Shown here piece by piece: positions 26,201 through 33,647 of a stretch of DNA of 64,000 nt. Source of the DNA: Bacillota bacterium (GTDB taxonomy: Bacteria > Bacillota > Clostridia > Acetivibrionales > DSM-27016); NCBI GenBank assembly GCA_023390115.1, contig JAEWDM010000040.1, positions 62,001 through 126,000 on the forward strand, written 5' to 3'. A model generated the notes under the pieces. It was given only the letters and a program-made list of their open reading frames with translations. It searched no databases and was not told where the DNA came from. Made by a program: the position numbers and the translations under genes. The number at the start of each line of letters is the position of its first letter. Positions within the stretch are counted from its first letter, which is position 1.

Positions 26201-28409
26201 CAGAACCAAGCAGCGTACCTCCCTTGGAGGCAGTATATATCCTGATAACATCATCTGCGCTTAAGCCTGTTACCTCGACAGTATCCGGAGCTTCGGAATT
26301 ATTTGTAATTGTGATGTTTCCGGCATCAGCAGGCGCCGACTTGCCCTCTGCGTCATAGGAAGCCTTAACCCTGCTGCTTTCAAGCTTGTTCAGGCCGGTT
26401 ATTGAGACGTAAACATTGCCTGCCTCAGTTCCAAGCTGGGATATTGACACTGTTGCGTAAGAGCTGTCCGCCGGAACAGTTGTATAGCCAAGAAGGCTTC
26501 CTCCGTTAGCAGCGTCATATACCTTGATTACATCCCCTCCCTTAAGGCCTGTGACCTCAACGGTATCAGGGGTGCCTGCCACGTTGTTTGTGATTGTTAT
26601 ATTGTCTGCATCAGTGGCATCCGACGAAGCCTCGGCAGCGTAATCCACCTTTATTCTGGAGCTTTCATTCTTTCCTGAGCTGGTTATTGAAACATATACA
26701 TATCCTGCTCCCGTGCCCAACTGTGATATGGTAACTGTCGTCTCTGTCTTGGAGGATGAAACTGTCGCGGAGCCAAGCAATGTTCCGTCGGAGGCAAGAT
26801 CGTATACCTTTACGGTATCCCCTGCTGCAAGTCCTGTTACCTGGACAGTGTCGGATTTTCCGGCAGGATTATTTGTAACCGTTATATTGTAGCTGTCGGC
26901 TGTATCCGATACAGGCTCGGCAGGGAAGTATATTTTTGTCCTCTCGCTCTCAAGCTGGCCTTTTTCTGTCACCGATATGTATATATATCCTCCGTCCGAT
27001 CCCAATTGCTTTACTGTCACGGTTACATCGCTCTTTGATGAGCCGACTGTCGCGGAGCCAAGCAGAGTTCCTTCTTCATAGGAGTCATATATCTTTACCA
27101 CGCTGCCGGAGGACAGCCCGGATACATTTACGGTGTCGGACTTTTCTACGTTGTTCACTATCACTACTTTGCTTGTCTTAACGGGGTCCGAGACAGGCTC
27201 GTCCGAGTAAGACTTTTTCGTTCTCGTGCTTTCAAATTTGCCCTTGGTTGTCACTGAAATATATACATACCCGTCATCGGAGATCAACTGCGGTATTGTA
27301 ACGATGGCTTCGGCGGCTGAACCTGAAACCGTTGCCGAGCCAAGAAGCTTTCCTCCCGAGGCGGCGTCATAAACCTTTACCACATCACCCGAAATGAGCT
27401 TTGTGACCTTGACCGTGTCTGCCGCGTTTCCATTGTTGGTTATGATTATATTTCCGGCATACGGAGCATTCGACGTATTCTCCGCGGGATAGGCAATTTC
27501 GGTTCTGTCGCTTTCCCGGCAATCCTTATTGGTTACGGAAATATACACATATCCGGCGGCCTTGCTGAGCTGAGGTATATTCATGGACACCTCTGTTTTG
27601 GATGAAGGCACCTTTGCGGAAGCCAACAGATTTCCCCCCTTGGCGGCATCATAAACATTTATGGTATCGCCTAAGGACAGGTAGGTTACCGATACTGTGT
27701 CGTTTATCCCGGCATTATTTATAACCGTTATATTGACGGGCTCTATAGGGTCTGATTTCGGCTCTGCCGAATAATTCGATTTTGTTCTTGTACTCTCCAG
27801 CTCTCCCTTATTGGTGAGAGAAACATAAACGCTTCCCGCTTCTACACCTATCTGAGAGATTTTTACAGTTATTTCCGATTTCGTAGAGGAAACAGAGGCC
27901 GAGCCAAGAAGCTTTCCTGCGGTGGCGGCGTTATACACATTTACTCTTTCGCCTCCGTAGAGTCCGGTTATATATATTAGATCTGCCTTTCCTGCATTAT
28001 TTGTTACAGCAATATTTGCGGCATCCGGTGGGTCCGTTTGCACCTCTGCCGGGTAGTTTGCTTTAGTTCTGCTGCTTTCGAGCTCTCCTTTGCTCGTGAC
28101 CGAGATATAAACGCTTCCTGCTGCCGTACCGAGCTGTGATATCTTAACTTTCGCCTCTGTTTTATAGGATGAAACAGAGGCCGAGCCAAGAAGCTTTCCT
28201 CCTGAGGCAGCACTGTATACCTTTACCTTATCCCCGCTGGCAAGGCCTCCTACCAGTATGATATCATACGCTCCGGTGTTGTTGGTTATGGTTACGTCCG
28301 CAGCGTTTGGCGCTATAGAAGTACCTGCCGCATGAACAGCACCCGGCTGGGCGAGTACAAGCAGAGATGCCAGTATTGTGCAAAGGACTCTGGAAAAACT
28401 TGATTTCAC
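23241..28409 (-). CDS. Giant secreted protein of 18 tandem ~94-residue beta-rich repeats
   Basis: 1722 residues beginning with GTG after AGGAGG. The signal peptide (LCTILASLLVLAQPGAVHAA) ends near residue 28. Everything after is a repeat array. Each unit has the plan NITITNN-G..DTV.V.GL..GD.V.VYD, then GG.LLGSATV, then VTI.QLG..AG.VYVSVT, then LES.RT...Y.AE. I count 18 units of about 94 residues. The protein ends inside the last unit, with no SLH domain, LPxTG sorting motif, dockerin or membrane anchor. Similar Ig-like repeats occur in surface proteins of Paenibacillus and clostridia. It may be a secreted adhesin or matrix protein. Three 11-bp-spaced TTYACA boxes lie upstream. Confidence 0.85.
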   Translation of the reverse strand: MKSSFSRVLCTILASLLVLAQPGAVHAAGTSIAPNAADVTITNNTGAYDIILVGGLASGDKVKVYSAASGGKLLGSASVSSYKTEAKVKISQLGTAAGSVYISVTSKGELESSRTKANYPAEVQTDPPDAANIAVTNNAGKADLIYITGLYGGERVNVYNAATAGKLLGSASVSSTKSEITVKISQIGVEAGSVYVSLTNKGELESTRTKSNYSAEPKSDPIEPVNITVINNAGINDTVSVTYLSLGDTINVYDAAKGGNLLASAKVPSSKTEVSMNIPQLSKAAGYVYISVTNKDCRESDRTEIAYPAENTSNAPYAGNIIITNNGNAADTVKVTKLISGDVVKVYDAASGGKLLGSATVSGSAAEAIVTIPQLISDDGYVYISVTTKGKFESTRTKKSYSDEPVSDPVKTSKVVIVNNVEKSDTVNVSGLSSGSVVKIYDSYEEGTLLGSATVGSSKSDVTVTVKQLGSDGGYIYISVTEKGQLESERTKIYFPAEPVSDTADSYNITVTNNPAGKSDTVQVTGLAAGDTVKVYDLASDGTLLGSATVSSSKTETTVTISQLGTGAGYVYVSITSSGKNESSRIKVDYAAEASSDATDADNITITNNVAGTPDTVEVTGLKGGDVIKVYDAANGGSLLGYTTVPADSSYATVSISQLGTEAGNVYVSITGLNKLESSRVKASYDAEGKSAPADAGNITITNNSEAPDTVEVTGLSADDVIRIYTASKGGTLLGSATVSTYGTYARVSIPQLGTAAGSVYVSVTSKNKQESDRTKADYSAEASSAAPSAASIYIENNVGADDKVTVTELSDNDTVKVYDSAKGGSLLGSASAGTYETSVTISISQLGSTAGSIYVSVTSSGKLESGRTKADYAAESKSASPDPGDIIVINNAGTSDTVQVTGLNTDDRVKVYDSATGGVLLGSETVSVGTDISISITQLGTAAGSVYVSVTSKTKTESERVKADYSAEAKTAAPSVDNIEIINNVGTADTVKVAGLTGGDKITVYDSAKAGSLLGTASVDTYASSVTISITQLGSTAGSVYVSVTSSTKLESDRTKSDYSAEAKSAAPSLDKISIANNAGISDTIKVSGLTGGDTVKVYDSEKVGTLLGSAEAETYASSATITVTQLGSIEGSVYVSVLEKNKTESDRTKVDYSAEPQSDAPSAGSITIVNNAGIDDTIKVGGISGGDEVKVYSDAAGGTLLGSASASTYDTYATVTVAQLGGSAGSVYVSLAKKGYKESARVKADYSAEPKSGASDSSTIIVSNNAGAQDTIQINGLTGGDKVNIYDSPSGGSLLGSATVATYDSFVTVTVTQLGASAGKIYVSVTTKGKLESDRTMVSFAAEQKSDPPASGNITITNNAGISDTVEVTYLEEGDVVKVYNSASEGTLMGTGTVAEGETEVTVKITQLGTSAGNAYISVTSINKLESDRTAAYYSAEATTDAPLPENIKIINNATISDTLTVTFLKPSDVIRIYNKSSGGSLLGMGTVAEDSTEVTISVDKLDASGGTVYVSAASLGKAESSRTKAAYTEERQTAAPSSSNITVKNNAGMSDTVTVTFLDAKDTVRVYDSSSGGSLLGSAAASSDSTEVTIKISQLGTSAGNIHVSVTGYGKLESERTAVYYSAEPVSDVPDAGNITIVNNTGKSDTIKVTGLTEYDVVNIYSASTGGTLLGTGTVSEDEEEVTIKVTQLGTSAGYVYITVTSFGAFESSRLKVGYSAEN
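23244..28325 (-). repeat. 18-copy tandem coding repeat, period about 282 bp
   Basis: In-frame array of about 282-bp units inside the giant gene. Units in the middle of the array (roughly 24650-26100) are most alike, while those near both ends are more diverged. That pattern is expected of unequal crossing-over that homogenises the centre. Confidence 0.85.
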
Positions 28410-28513
28410 TGTTATACCTCCTAAAAAATCTGAATTTATTATAAACAGCCATATATACTATATCGTTATAGAGGGACAATCTAATAATAGATACAGAGAA
28501 ATTAGGCGGATAA

Positions 28514-28541
28514 TTTACAAAATCTTCACAGAATCTTCACA
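28514..28541. promoter_or_regulatory. Three tandem TTYACA boxes with 11-bp period (PhoP/PhoB-box-like)
   Basis: TTTACA (28514-28519), TTCACA (28525-28530) and TTCACA (28536-28541), each separated by exactly 5 bases. This matches the tandem TT(A/C/T)A(C/T)A-N5 layout of Bacillus PhoP boxes. They lie about 105-130 bases upstream of the giant repeat-protein gene on the opposite strand to it. Assignment to a Pho regulator is inference. Confidence 0.4.
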
Positions 28542-28582
28542 CTAATAATATGTGAATATCATTATATGAGTACTTTATGTAA

Positions 28583-28599
28583 GCCCGGTGTATCCGGGC
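28583..28599 (-). terminator. Short GC-rich hairpin after the superoxide dismutase gene
   Basis: GCCCGG-tgtat-CCGGGC, 6-bp stem, 28 bases past the stop of the dismutase gene. There is no clear T run, so termination would be weak. Confidence 0.4.
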
Positions 28600-28626
28600 A
28601 ATAACCATTTATATCCGCAAGCACTA

Positions 28627-29271
28627 TTAAAGCGCCAGAGGAACATGTCCGCTCATTGCAAGAAGCAGCCTCCTTTCAACCTCGTACCAGTTCACGATAT
28701 TCCACCACCTGTCAATGTATTCCCTGCGTTTATTCTGGTAATCCAAATAATAGGCGTGCTCCCAGACATCGCAGACAAGAATTGGAATTCCGCTCCACTG
28801 GGTTAAATTTTGGTGTTTTTGTGCCTGCAGGATTTCCACATGTCCCCATGACGGCTGCCATGTTAATATCCCCCAGCCGGAGGCTTCAACCTTTTCCGTG
28901 GCATTTTTAAATTGCTCCTTAAAGCTTTCAAAGCTCCCGAAGTAGCTGTTTATGGCTCCCAGTGTACATGGGCCGGGATATCCTCCCACTCCCGGGGGGG
29001 CCATAGTTGTCCAAAGGATACTGTGAAGGATATGACCCGAGCCGTTGAAGGCCAGCTCGTTTTCCCAGTATTTTATATACTCATAGTTATTCTTTTTTCG
29101 TGCCTCCACAAGATTTGTCTCAGCCCTGTTTAGTCCGTCCACATAAGCCTTGTGGAGCTTATCATGATGAATTTCCAATGTTCTTCGGCCTATTACAGGC
29201 TCCAGTGCATTATACGGGTATGGCAGCGGGGGCAGATGGTGCTGTCCCGGCGGTATCATCATATATTGCAT
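28627..29271 (-). CDS. Iron/manganese superoxide dismutase family protein
   Basis: 214-residue enzyme of the Fe/Mn superoxide dismutase fold. Metal ligands appear as His35 (LEIHHDKLHKAYV), His83 (GHILHSILW), and the Asp and His of CDVWEHAYYLDYQNKR. The second-sphere active-site text WGILTWQPSWGHVEIL is close to the family but altered. The usual HH pair after DK is LH here, so the outer-sphere His may be missing. The start follows GGGAGG. The long N-terminus with PPGQHHLPPLPY recalls Bacillus spore-coat-associated SodF. It lies next to a spore operon, so a spore role is possible but not shown. Confidence 0.85.
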   Translation of the reverse strand: MQYMMIPPGQHHLPPLPYPYNALEPVIGRRTLEIHHDKLHKAYVDGLNRAETNLVEARKKNNYEYIKYWENELAFNGSGHILHSILWTTMAPPGVGGYPGPCTLGAINSYFGSFESFKEQFKNATEKVEASGWGILTWQPSWGHVEILQAQKHQNLTQWSGIPILVCDVWEHAYYLDYQNKRREYIDRWWNIVNWYEVERRLLLAMSGHVPLAL

Positions 29272-29469
29272 AACGCCCTCCCAGATAATAAAAAATTATT
29301 TGATGTAATATAGTATTCTTAAGGCGCGGGGTGAGTGCGTAAAGCAGGTGCTCTTATATTTGCTTAGGCTTGACACCGCTTTAAAAAAGGCCAAATATTA
29401 CATACAAATTGAATGAATTAAAAATAACGCCAATTGAAAAAATAATACTGGAAAAGGAGGTAACTTTAT

Positions 29470-29676
29470 ATGACGGTAGCTTCACAGGTAAAACAAACAT
29501 TGGAAGGATTAAAAAGTGTGCAGGGCACTTTAAGGATATACTCGGTGCAAGAACAGGATGAGGAAGCTAGAGCAGCTTTTAGTAAAGCATTGGAAGTGAC
29601 AGGCGATGTTATTTATGACCTTGAGAAAAGAATGCAGGTTCTGGAGCTTCAGGAGCCCCAATATAAAGGAAACTGA
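29470..29676 (+). CDS. DUF1657 protein (first copy) of the spoVA-type operon
   Basis: 68-residue helical protein matching DUF1657: MTVASQVKQTLEGLKSVQGT at the start and LELQEPQYK at the end. These small proteins are typical members of mobile spoVA operons. RBS AAGGAGG. It begins an operon of six genes that ends with a second DUF1657 gene (32445-32651). Function unknown. Confidence 0.88.
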   Translation: MTVASQVKQTLEGLKSVQGTLRIYSVQEQDEEARAAFSKALEVTGDVIYDLEKRMQVLELQEPQYKGN

Positions 29677-29682
29677 CGGGGG

Positions 29683-30549
29683 ATGGCTATGCAGATGTGG
29701 ATACAGGTTTTACTCAGGACGGCTTTATTGTTTTTTTTAACCCTTGTGTTAATCAGACTTATGGGAAAAAGAAGCATGGCCCGTATGACACCCTTTAGCT
29801 TTGTAAGCTATATAGTTATAGGTATTTTTGCCGCTTTAATATCGGCGAATATAATAACTAACCTGGCCTTTGGATTTATTTCCATGGGAGTGTGGATTTT
29901 TCTTGTAATAGCATTGGAATACCTGTCTATAAAGAGTAAATGGATACATGACCTCGTAAACGGCAGGGAAACCGTACTTATAAAAAAGGGAAAGATTATG
30001 GAGGAAAATCTTATGCAGTCAAGGCTGACAGGTGAGGAGCTGCTGAGAGAGCTTCGCTCTAAAAATGCTTTTAATCTGGCGGATGTAGAGTTTGCGGTTA
30101 TGGAGGCGACAGGAGAGGTGAATGTGTTTCTTAAGGCTGACAGGAAGCCTGTAACACCCCATGACTTAGGGCAGAAGGTTGCTCCCGCAGCTGAACCCCA
30201 GACTGTAATTATTGACGGAAATGTGATGAACGAGGCTCTGGCCTCTTTAAGCTTAAATAAGGAATGGCTGGAGCTGCAGCTAAAAAATGCCGGAGTATCT
30301 CTGGATAATGTCTTTCTCGGACAGGCAAACAGTTCGGGAGAGCTGTATCTGGATCTTTTTGATGATTTTATAGAGCTTCCCCAGCCTAAAGTAAAAGAGA
30401 TGCTGTACGCGAATCTTGAGAAAGCACAAGCCGGGCTTGCGGGGTACTCTTTAGAAACTGAGGACCGCAATGCAAAGGCTATGTATGCAATGAACGCGGA
30501 AAAGCTTAAGGAGCTTATGAAAAAGCTGGAGCCCTATTTACTAAGATAG
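29683..30549 (+). CDS. DUF421 (YetF-type) membrane protein with a DUF1657-like C-terminal tail
   Basis: 288 residues. The N-terminal 85 residues hold three hydrophobic segments, including GKRSMARMTPFSFVSYIVIG, the YetF/YcaP start. A soluble DUF421 domain follows (VNGRETVLIKKGKIMEENL; LRSKNAFNLADVEFAVMEAT) and then a second alpha/beta region. The last ~50 residues (LEKAQAGLAGYSLETEDRNA) resemble DUF1657, so the operon seems to hold three versions of that domain. It starts 7 bases after the first DUF1657 stop. In spores such proteins sit in the inner membrane; molecular role unknown. Confidence 0.85.
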   Translation: MAMQMWIQVLLRTALLFFLTLVLIRLMGKRSMARMTPFSFVSYIVIGIFAALISANIITNLAFGFISMGVWIFLVIALEYLSIKSKWIHDLVNGRETVLIKKGKIMEENLMQSRLTGEELLRELRSKNAFNLADVEFAVMEATGEVNVFLKADRKPVTPHDLGQKVAPAAEPQTVIIDGNVMNEALASLSLNKEWLELQLKNAGVSLDNVFLGQANSSGELYLDLFDDFIELPQPKVKEMLYANLEKAQAGLAGYSLETEDRNAKAMYAMNAEKLKELMKKLEPYLLR

Positions 30550-30561
30550 AAGGTGATGAGT

Positions 30562-31041
30562 ATGTCCAGTAAAAAAAGAAAGAATCTGACACCTGTGCAG
30601 CAGCAATATCAAGATTTTGCCAAAGCCAGAGAGCCTAAAATTCCCGTGCTGAGAAACTGTATAAGGGCCTTCTTTATGGGAGGAATTGTTTGCACCATAG
30701 GCCAGTGCTTTACCTGGGTGTTTATCAACTGGTTCAACTTTGATGAGAAGACGGCGGGAAATCCCACTGTTGCGGTTTTGATTTTTATTTCCGCTCTTTT
30801 TACAGGACTGGGCTTTTACGACCGTATAGCCCAGTGGGGAGGAGCAGGCACCGCTGTTCCTGTTACGGGATTTGCAAATACAATAACCTCCGCGGCAATT
30901 GAGCATAAAAGTGAAGGGTTTGTACTGGGAGTCGGAGGGAATATGTTTAAAATTGCCGGCCCGGTAATTGTTTACGGAGTGTTTTCTGCTTTTGTGGTAG
31001 CAATTGTAAGTATAATTATTAAATGGTTGGGTGGGATGTAG
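30562..31041 (+). CDS. spoVAC: Stage V sporulation protein AC
   Basis: 159-residue membrane protein with four hydrophobic segments, part of the SpoVA channel that moves dipicolinic acid across the spore inner membrane. Family text: REPKIPVLRNCIRAFFMGGI, GLGFYDRIAQWGGAGTAVPV and TGFANTITSAAIEHKSEGFV. ATG 30562 is chosen since AAGGTG lies 6 bases upstream; GTG 30553 overlaps that site. Its stop abuts spoVAD, so the genes are coupled. Confidence 0.95.
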   Translation: MSSKKRKNLTPVQQQYQDFAKAREPKIPVLRNCIRAFFMGGIVCTIGQCFTWVFINWFNFDEKTAGNPTVAVLIFISALFTGLGFYDRIAQWGGAGTAVPVTGFANTITSAAIEHKSEGFVLGVGGNMFKIAGPVIVYGVFSAFVVAIVSIIIKWLGGM

Positions 31042-32043
31042 ATGATTAAAGGACATCAAACCTGGGTTTTTGAATCTAGGCCTGTCATAATAGGCTCGGC
31101 TGCCGTAGGAGGCTCCTTTGAAGCCCAGGGGGCATTGGCCGGGGACTTTGATATGCTCTATGAGGATATATGGATGGGACAGGACAGCTTTGAAAAGGCT
31201 GAAAAAAAGCTTATGGAGCAGGTGTGTGAAACTGCTATAAAGAAATCGGGCTTAAAAAAAGAGGATATACAGTTTTTTATGAGCGGGGATTTGATAAATC
31301 AGATTACTGCCAGCAGCTTTACTGCACGCACACTGGGAGTTCCCTACCTTGGGATTTACGGAGCCTGCTCAAGCTCAATGGAGGGGCTGGCGCTGGCATC
31401 TCTTCTGGTTGACGGCAAGTTTGCGCAAAATGCTATGGCTGCCACCTCAAGCCATAATGCGGCGGCAGAAAAGCAGTACAGGTATCCCACGGAATACGGA
31501 GCGCAGAAGCCCCCTTATGCGCAGTGGACGGTTACAGGAGCGGGAGCCGCGGTAGTGTCGCATAAGGGAGAAGGGCCGAGGGTCTTGGCTGCTACTATAG
31601 GCAAAGTTGTAGATATGGGATTATCGGATCCCTTCAATATGGGCGCAGCAATGGCCCCTGCAGCAGTAGACACCATTGAGGCACATTTCAGGGACTTGAA
31701 CATAGGGCATGAGCAGTACGACCTGATTGCAACAGGGGATCTTGGAAGGGTAGGACACAGGATTGCCGCAGATATGCTTAAAAAGCATGGAATTGAAATG
31801 CCGGAGGAAAAGTTCACCGATTGCGGAATACTTATTTATAAGAAAGAACAGCCGGTTTTTTCGGGAGGAAGCGGGTGTGCATGCGCTGCTGCGACAACCT
31901 ATGGACACTTACTTAACCGTATGAGAAGAGGAGAGCTGAAGAGAATTTTGGTTGTTGCAACAGGGGCTCTGCTGTCTCCTATGTCCTATCAGCAGAAGGA
32001 AAGCATACCCTGTGTTGCTCATGGAGTATGTATAGAAATATAA
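31042..32043 (+). CDS. spoVAD: Stage V sporulation protein AD
   Basis: 333-residue thiolase-fold protein that binds dipicolinic acid for uptake into the forespore. Family text includes MSGDLINQITASSFTARTLG, GIYGACSSSMEGLALASLLV, TGDLGRVGHRIAADML and AHGVCIEI at the C-terminus. The Cys in GACSS is at the thiolase nucleophile place, but the family is regarded as a binding protein, not an enzyme. It directly follows spoVAC. Confidence 0.96.
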   Translation: MIKGHQTWVFESRPVIIGSAAVGGSFEAQGALAGDFDMLYEDIWMGQDSFEKAEKKLMEQVCETAIKKSGLKKEDIQFFMSGDLINQITASSFTARTLGVPYLGIYGACSSSMEGLALASLLVDGKFAQNAMAATSSHNAAAEKQYRYPTEYGAQKPPYAQWTVTGAGAAVVSHKGEGPRVLAATIGKVVDMGLSDPFNMGAAMAPAAVDTIEAHFRDLNIGHEQYDLIATGDLGRVGHRIAADMLKKHGIEMPEEKFTDCGILIYKKEQPVFSGGSGCACAAATTYGHLLNRMRRGELKRILVVATGALLSPMSYQQKESIPCVAHGVCIEI

Positions 32044-32057
32044 AAGGAGATGGTTGG

Positions 32058-32411
32058 TTGGACAAATTTATATGGGCATTTATTATAGGCGGACTGGTAT
32101 GCGTTATAGGGCAGATTCTTATGGATGTTGTTAAGCTGACTCCTGCGCATACCATGTGCACGTTGGTAGTGGCGGGAGCAATCTTAGGGGGCTTCGGGCT
32201 GTATGACCGTTTTGTGGAATTTGCGGGCGCGGGGGCCTCGGTGCCTATCAGCAGCTTCGGAAACCAACTGGTAAAGGGTGCGTTGCAGGAAGCTAAGCAA
32301 AACGGAATAATAGGAGTATTAACGGGAATTTTTGAGGTAACGAGTGCCGGAATATCGGCGGCAATAATCTTTGGATTTTTAGCGTCATTAGTGTTTCGCC
32401 CGAAGGGGTAG
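32058..32411 (+). CDS. spoVAE: Stage V sporulation protein AE (SpoVAEb type)
   Basis: 117-residue membrane protein with about four hydrophobic segments, the third SpoVA channel component. The TTG at 32058 is preferred: AAGGAGA lies 7 bases upstream and the protein then begins MDKFIWAFIIGGLVCVIGQI, as in homologues. An ATG at 32028 would place extra residues over the spoVAD end and lacks a ribosome site. It shows KLTPAHTMCTLVVAGAILGG and GASVPISSFGNQLVKGALQE. Confidence 0.93.
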   Translation: MDKFIWAFIIGGLVCVIGQILMDVVKLTPAHTMCTLVVAGAILGGFGLYDRFVEFAGAGASVPISSFGNQLVKGALQEAKQNGIIGVLTGIFEVTSAGISAAIIFGFLASLVFRPKG

Positions 32412-32444
32412 AGAACGGGTCCCCTTGAAGGGAGGTGAATTATT

Positions 32445-32651
32445 ATGACAGTAGGCACTCAGATGCAAAAGGCTATGGCGACGGTACAAAGCGCAGCGGC
32501 AACCATGAAAAGCTTTGCCCTTGAGACGCAGGATCAGCAAGCCAAGCAAACATTTCAAAGCCTTGCAAAAACCTTTGATGATGCTTTAAAAACTCTGGAG
32601 GTCAGAAATCAGTACATCATGGAGCAGGAGCCACAGTATAAGCAGCAGTAG
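32445..32651 (+). CDS. DUF1657 protein (second copy)
   Basis: 68 residues, related to the protein at 29470-29676: MTVGTQMQKAMATVQSAAAT at the start and EQEPQYKQQ at the end. It has a strong GGGAGGTGA site and closes the spoVA-type operon before a terminator. Confidence 0.88.
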   Translation: MTVGTQMQKAMATVQSAAATMKSFALETQDQQAKQTFQSLAKTFDDALKTLEVRNQYIMEQEPQYKQQ

Positions 32652-32656
32652 AAGTA

Positions 32657-32693
32657 AAAGGGCCGGAATATAGAAGGTTTTTCGGTCCTTTTT
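32657..32693 (+). terminator. Rho-independent terminator of the spoVA-type operon
   Basis: AAAGGGCCG pairs with CGGTCCTTT (one G-T) and is followed by more Ts. Confidence 0.8.
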
Positions 32694-32730
32694 CAATATT
32701 TTTAAAGCTGTGGGAGGAATATATGCAGCT

Positions 32731-33621
32731 ATGAAAGCAGAAGAGGCATATATATTAAGGAAATTTAACTTACACAGCAACGGAAGCAGGTGTTCAAAGG
32801 TGATGGAGCTTAAGGAAGAGGATATTAAGGCGGACATTGAGGAATTCAAGGATACATTATGCTCTAAAAAGGTGAGGTATAATGATTTTGATGGAATTTT
32901 AAAATACAGGTTTATAAAGGGCCTGAACGAATCTCTTTCCCGGTATGGAAGCATATTTGAGGAGGATTTGAGCAGCATAAGAAACATCTACAGGGGCCGG
33001 AAGCTTAAGCCGGAGGACAGCTATTTCACCAAACCGGAGGATTTTATACCTGACTGGAACAATAGAATGAATCCCCCGGGATTTTTATACCTGGCATTCA
33101 CTCCCGCCTTAAAGCAGATTGGAGACATATATAACGCACAAATGGCCTGTATTGAAGAGCTAAGGCCATTAGCAGGAGAAAGGTTTTCCGTGGCAGGCTT
33201 CAGTCCGGTAAAAGGCGGGGAGAAGAGGCTGATAAACCTGTGCAGGTACGACGGCTTTTCATATGAGGACATGCTTAAGGAGTGCGGTGGGGATGAAAGG
33301 CTTAAGGATATAAAGCATATTGATTCTGTAATTGGTTTTCAGAAGATGTATATGGGATTTTTGTCCGAGACAATATTCAAATCTGTTGACGACAATGACA
33401 AAAAGCAGCGTGACAGGGAGTATTCGCTGACCCATGCAATGTCGTACTATTTCCAGCAAAAAGGCTATGCGGGAGTGATATACAAATGCACGAGAATGCA
33501 TGATGACAGTGTAAGAAACCTGGCCCTGTTTGATATGGACGATGTTGAGTGCTGCTGTGAATATGCCCATTTCAAATATTGTCAAGGGGACGGTTCTGTT
33601 GACATGCTTTCAATTATATGA
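32731..33621 (+). CDS. RES-domain protein (possible NAD+-consuming toxin-like enzyme)
   Basis: About 296 residues. The middle and C-terminal parts fit the RES domain: IYRGRKL, then WNNRMNPPGFLYLAFTPALK, ACIEELRPLAGERFSVAGF, and near the end YFQQKGYAGVIYKC followed by VRNLALFDM. In toxin-antitoxin RES proteins the first Arg, the Tyr and the Glu line the NAD+ pocket; all have candidates here. The N-terminal ~90 residues are an added helical region with Cys. No Xre-type antitoxin gene is adjacent, so it is not a standard pair. ATG 32731 has GGGAGGA rather far upstream (12 bases); GTG 32710 is the alternative. Confidence 0.65.
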   Translation: MKAEEAYILRKFNLHSNGSRCSKVMELKEEDIKADIEEFKDTLCSKKVRYNDFDGILKYRFIKGLNESLSRYGSIFEEDLSSIRNIYRGRKLKPEDSYFTKPEDFIPDWNNRMNPPGFLYLAFTPALKQIGDIYNAQMACIEELRPLAGERFSVAGFSPVKGGEKRLINLCRYDGFSYEDMLKECGGDERLKDIKHIDSVIGFQKMYMGFLSETIFKSVDDNDKKQRDREYSLTHAMSYYFQQKGYAGVIYKCTRMHDDSVRNLALFDMDDVECCCEYAHFKYCQGDGSVDMLSII

Positions 33622-33647
33622 TAAATTTTACGTAAGGAGGGGTCAAA

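Noticed and set aside
23329..28213. Several plus-strand and shifted open frames of 60-80 codons across the repeat gene
   Set aside because: They recur once per repeat unit in the same relative frame and lack ribosome sites; they are shadows of the repeat array.
23244..28325. Regular 282-bp repeats as a CRISPR or satellite array
   Set aside because: The period is a multiple of three, the repeats lie in one long open frame with a signal peptide and ribosome site, and they encode the same protein unit. It is a coding repeat.
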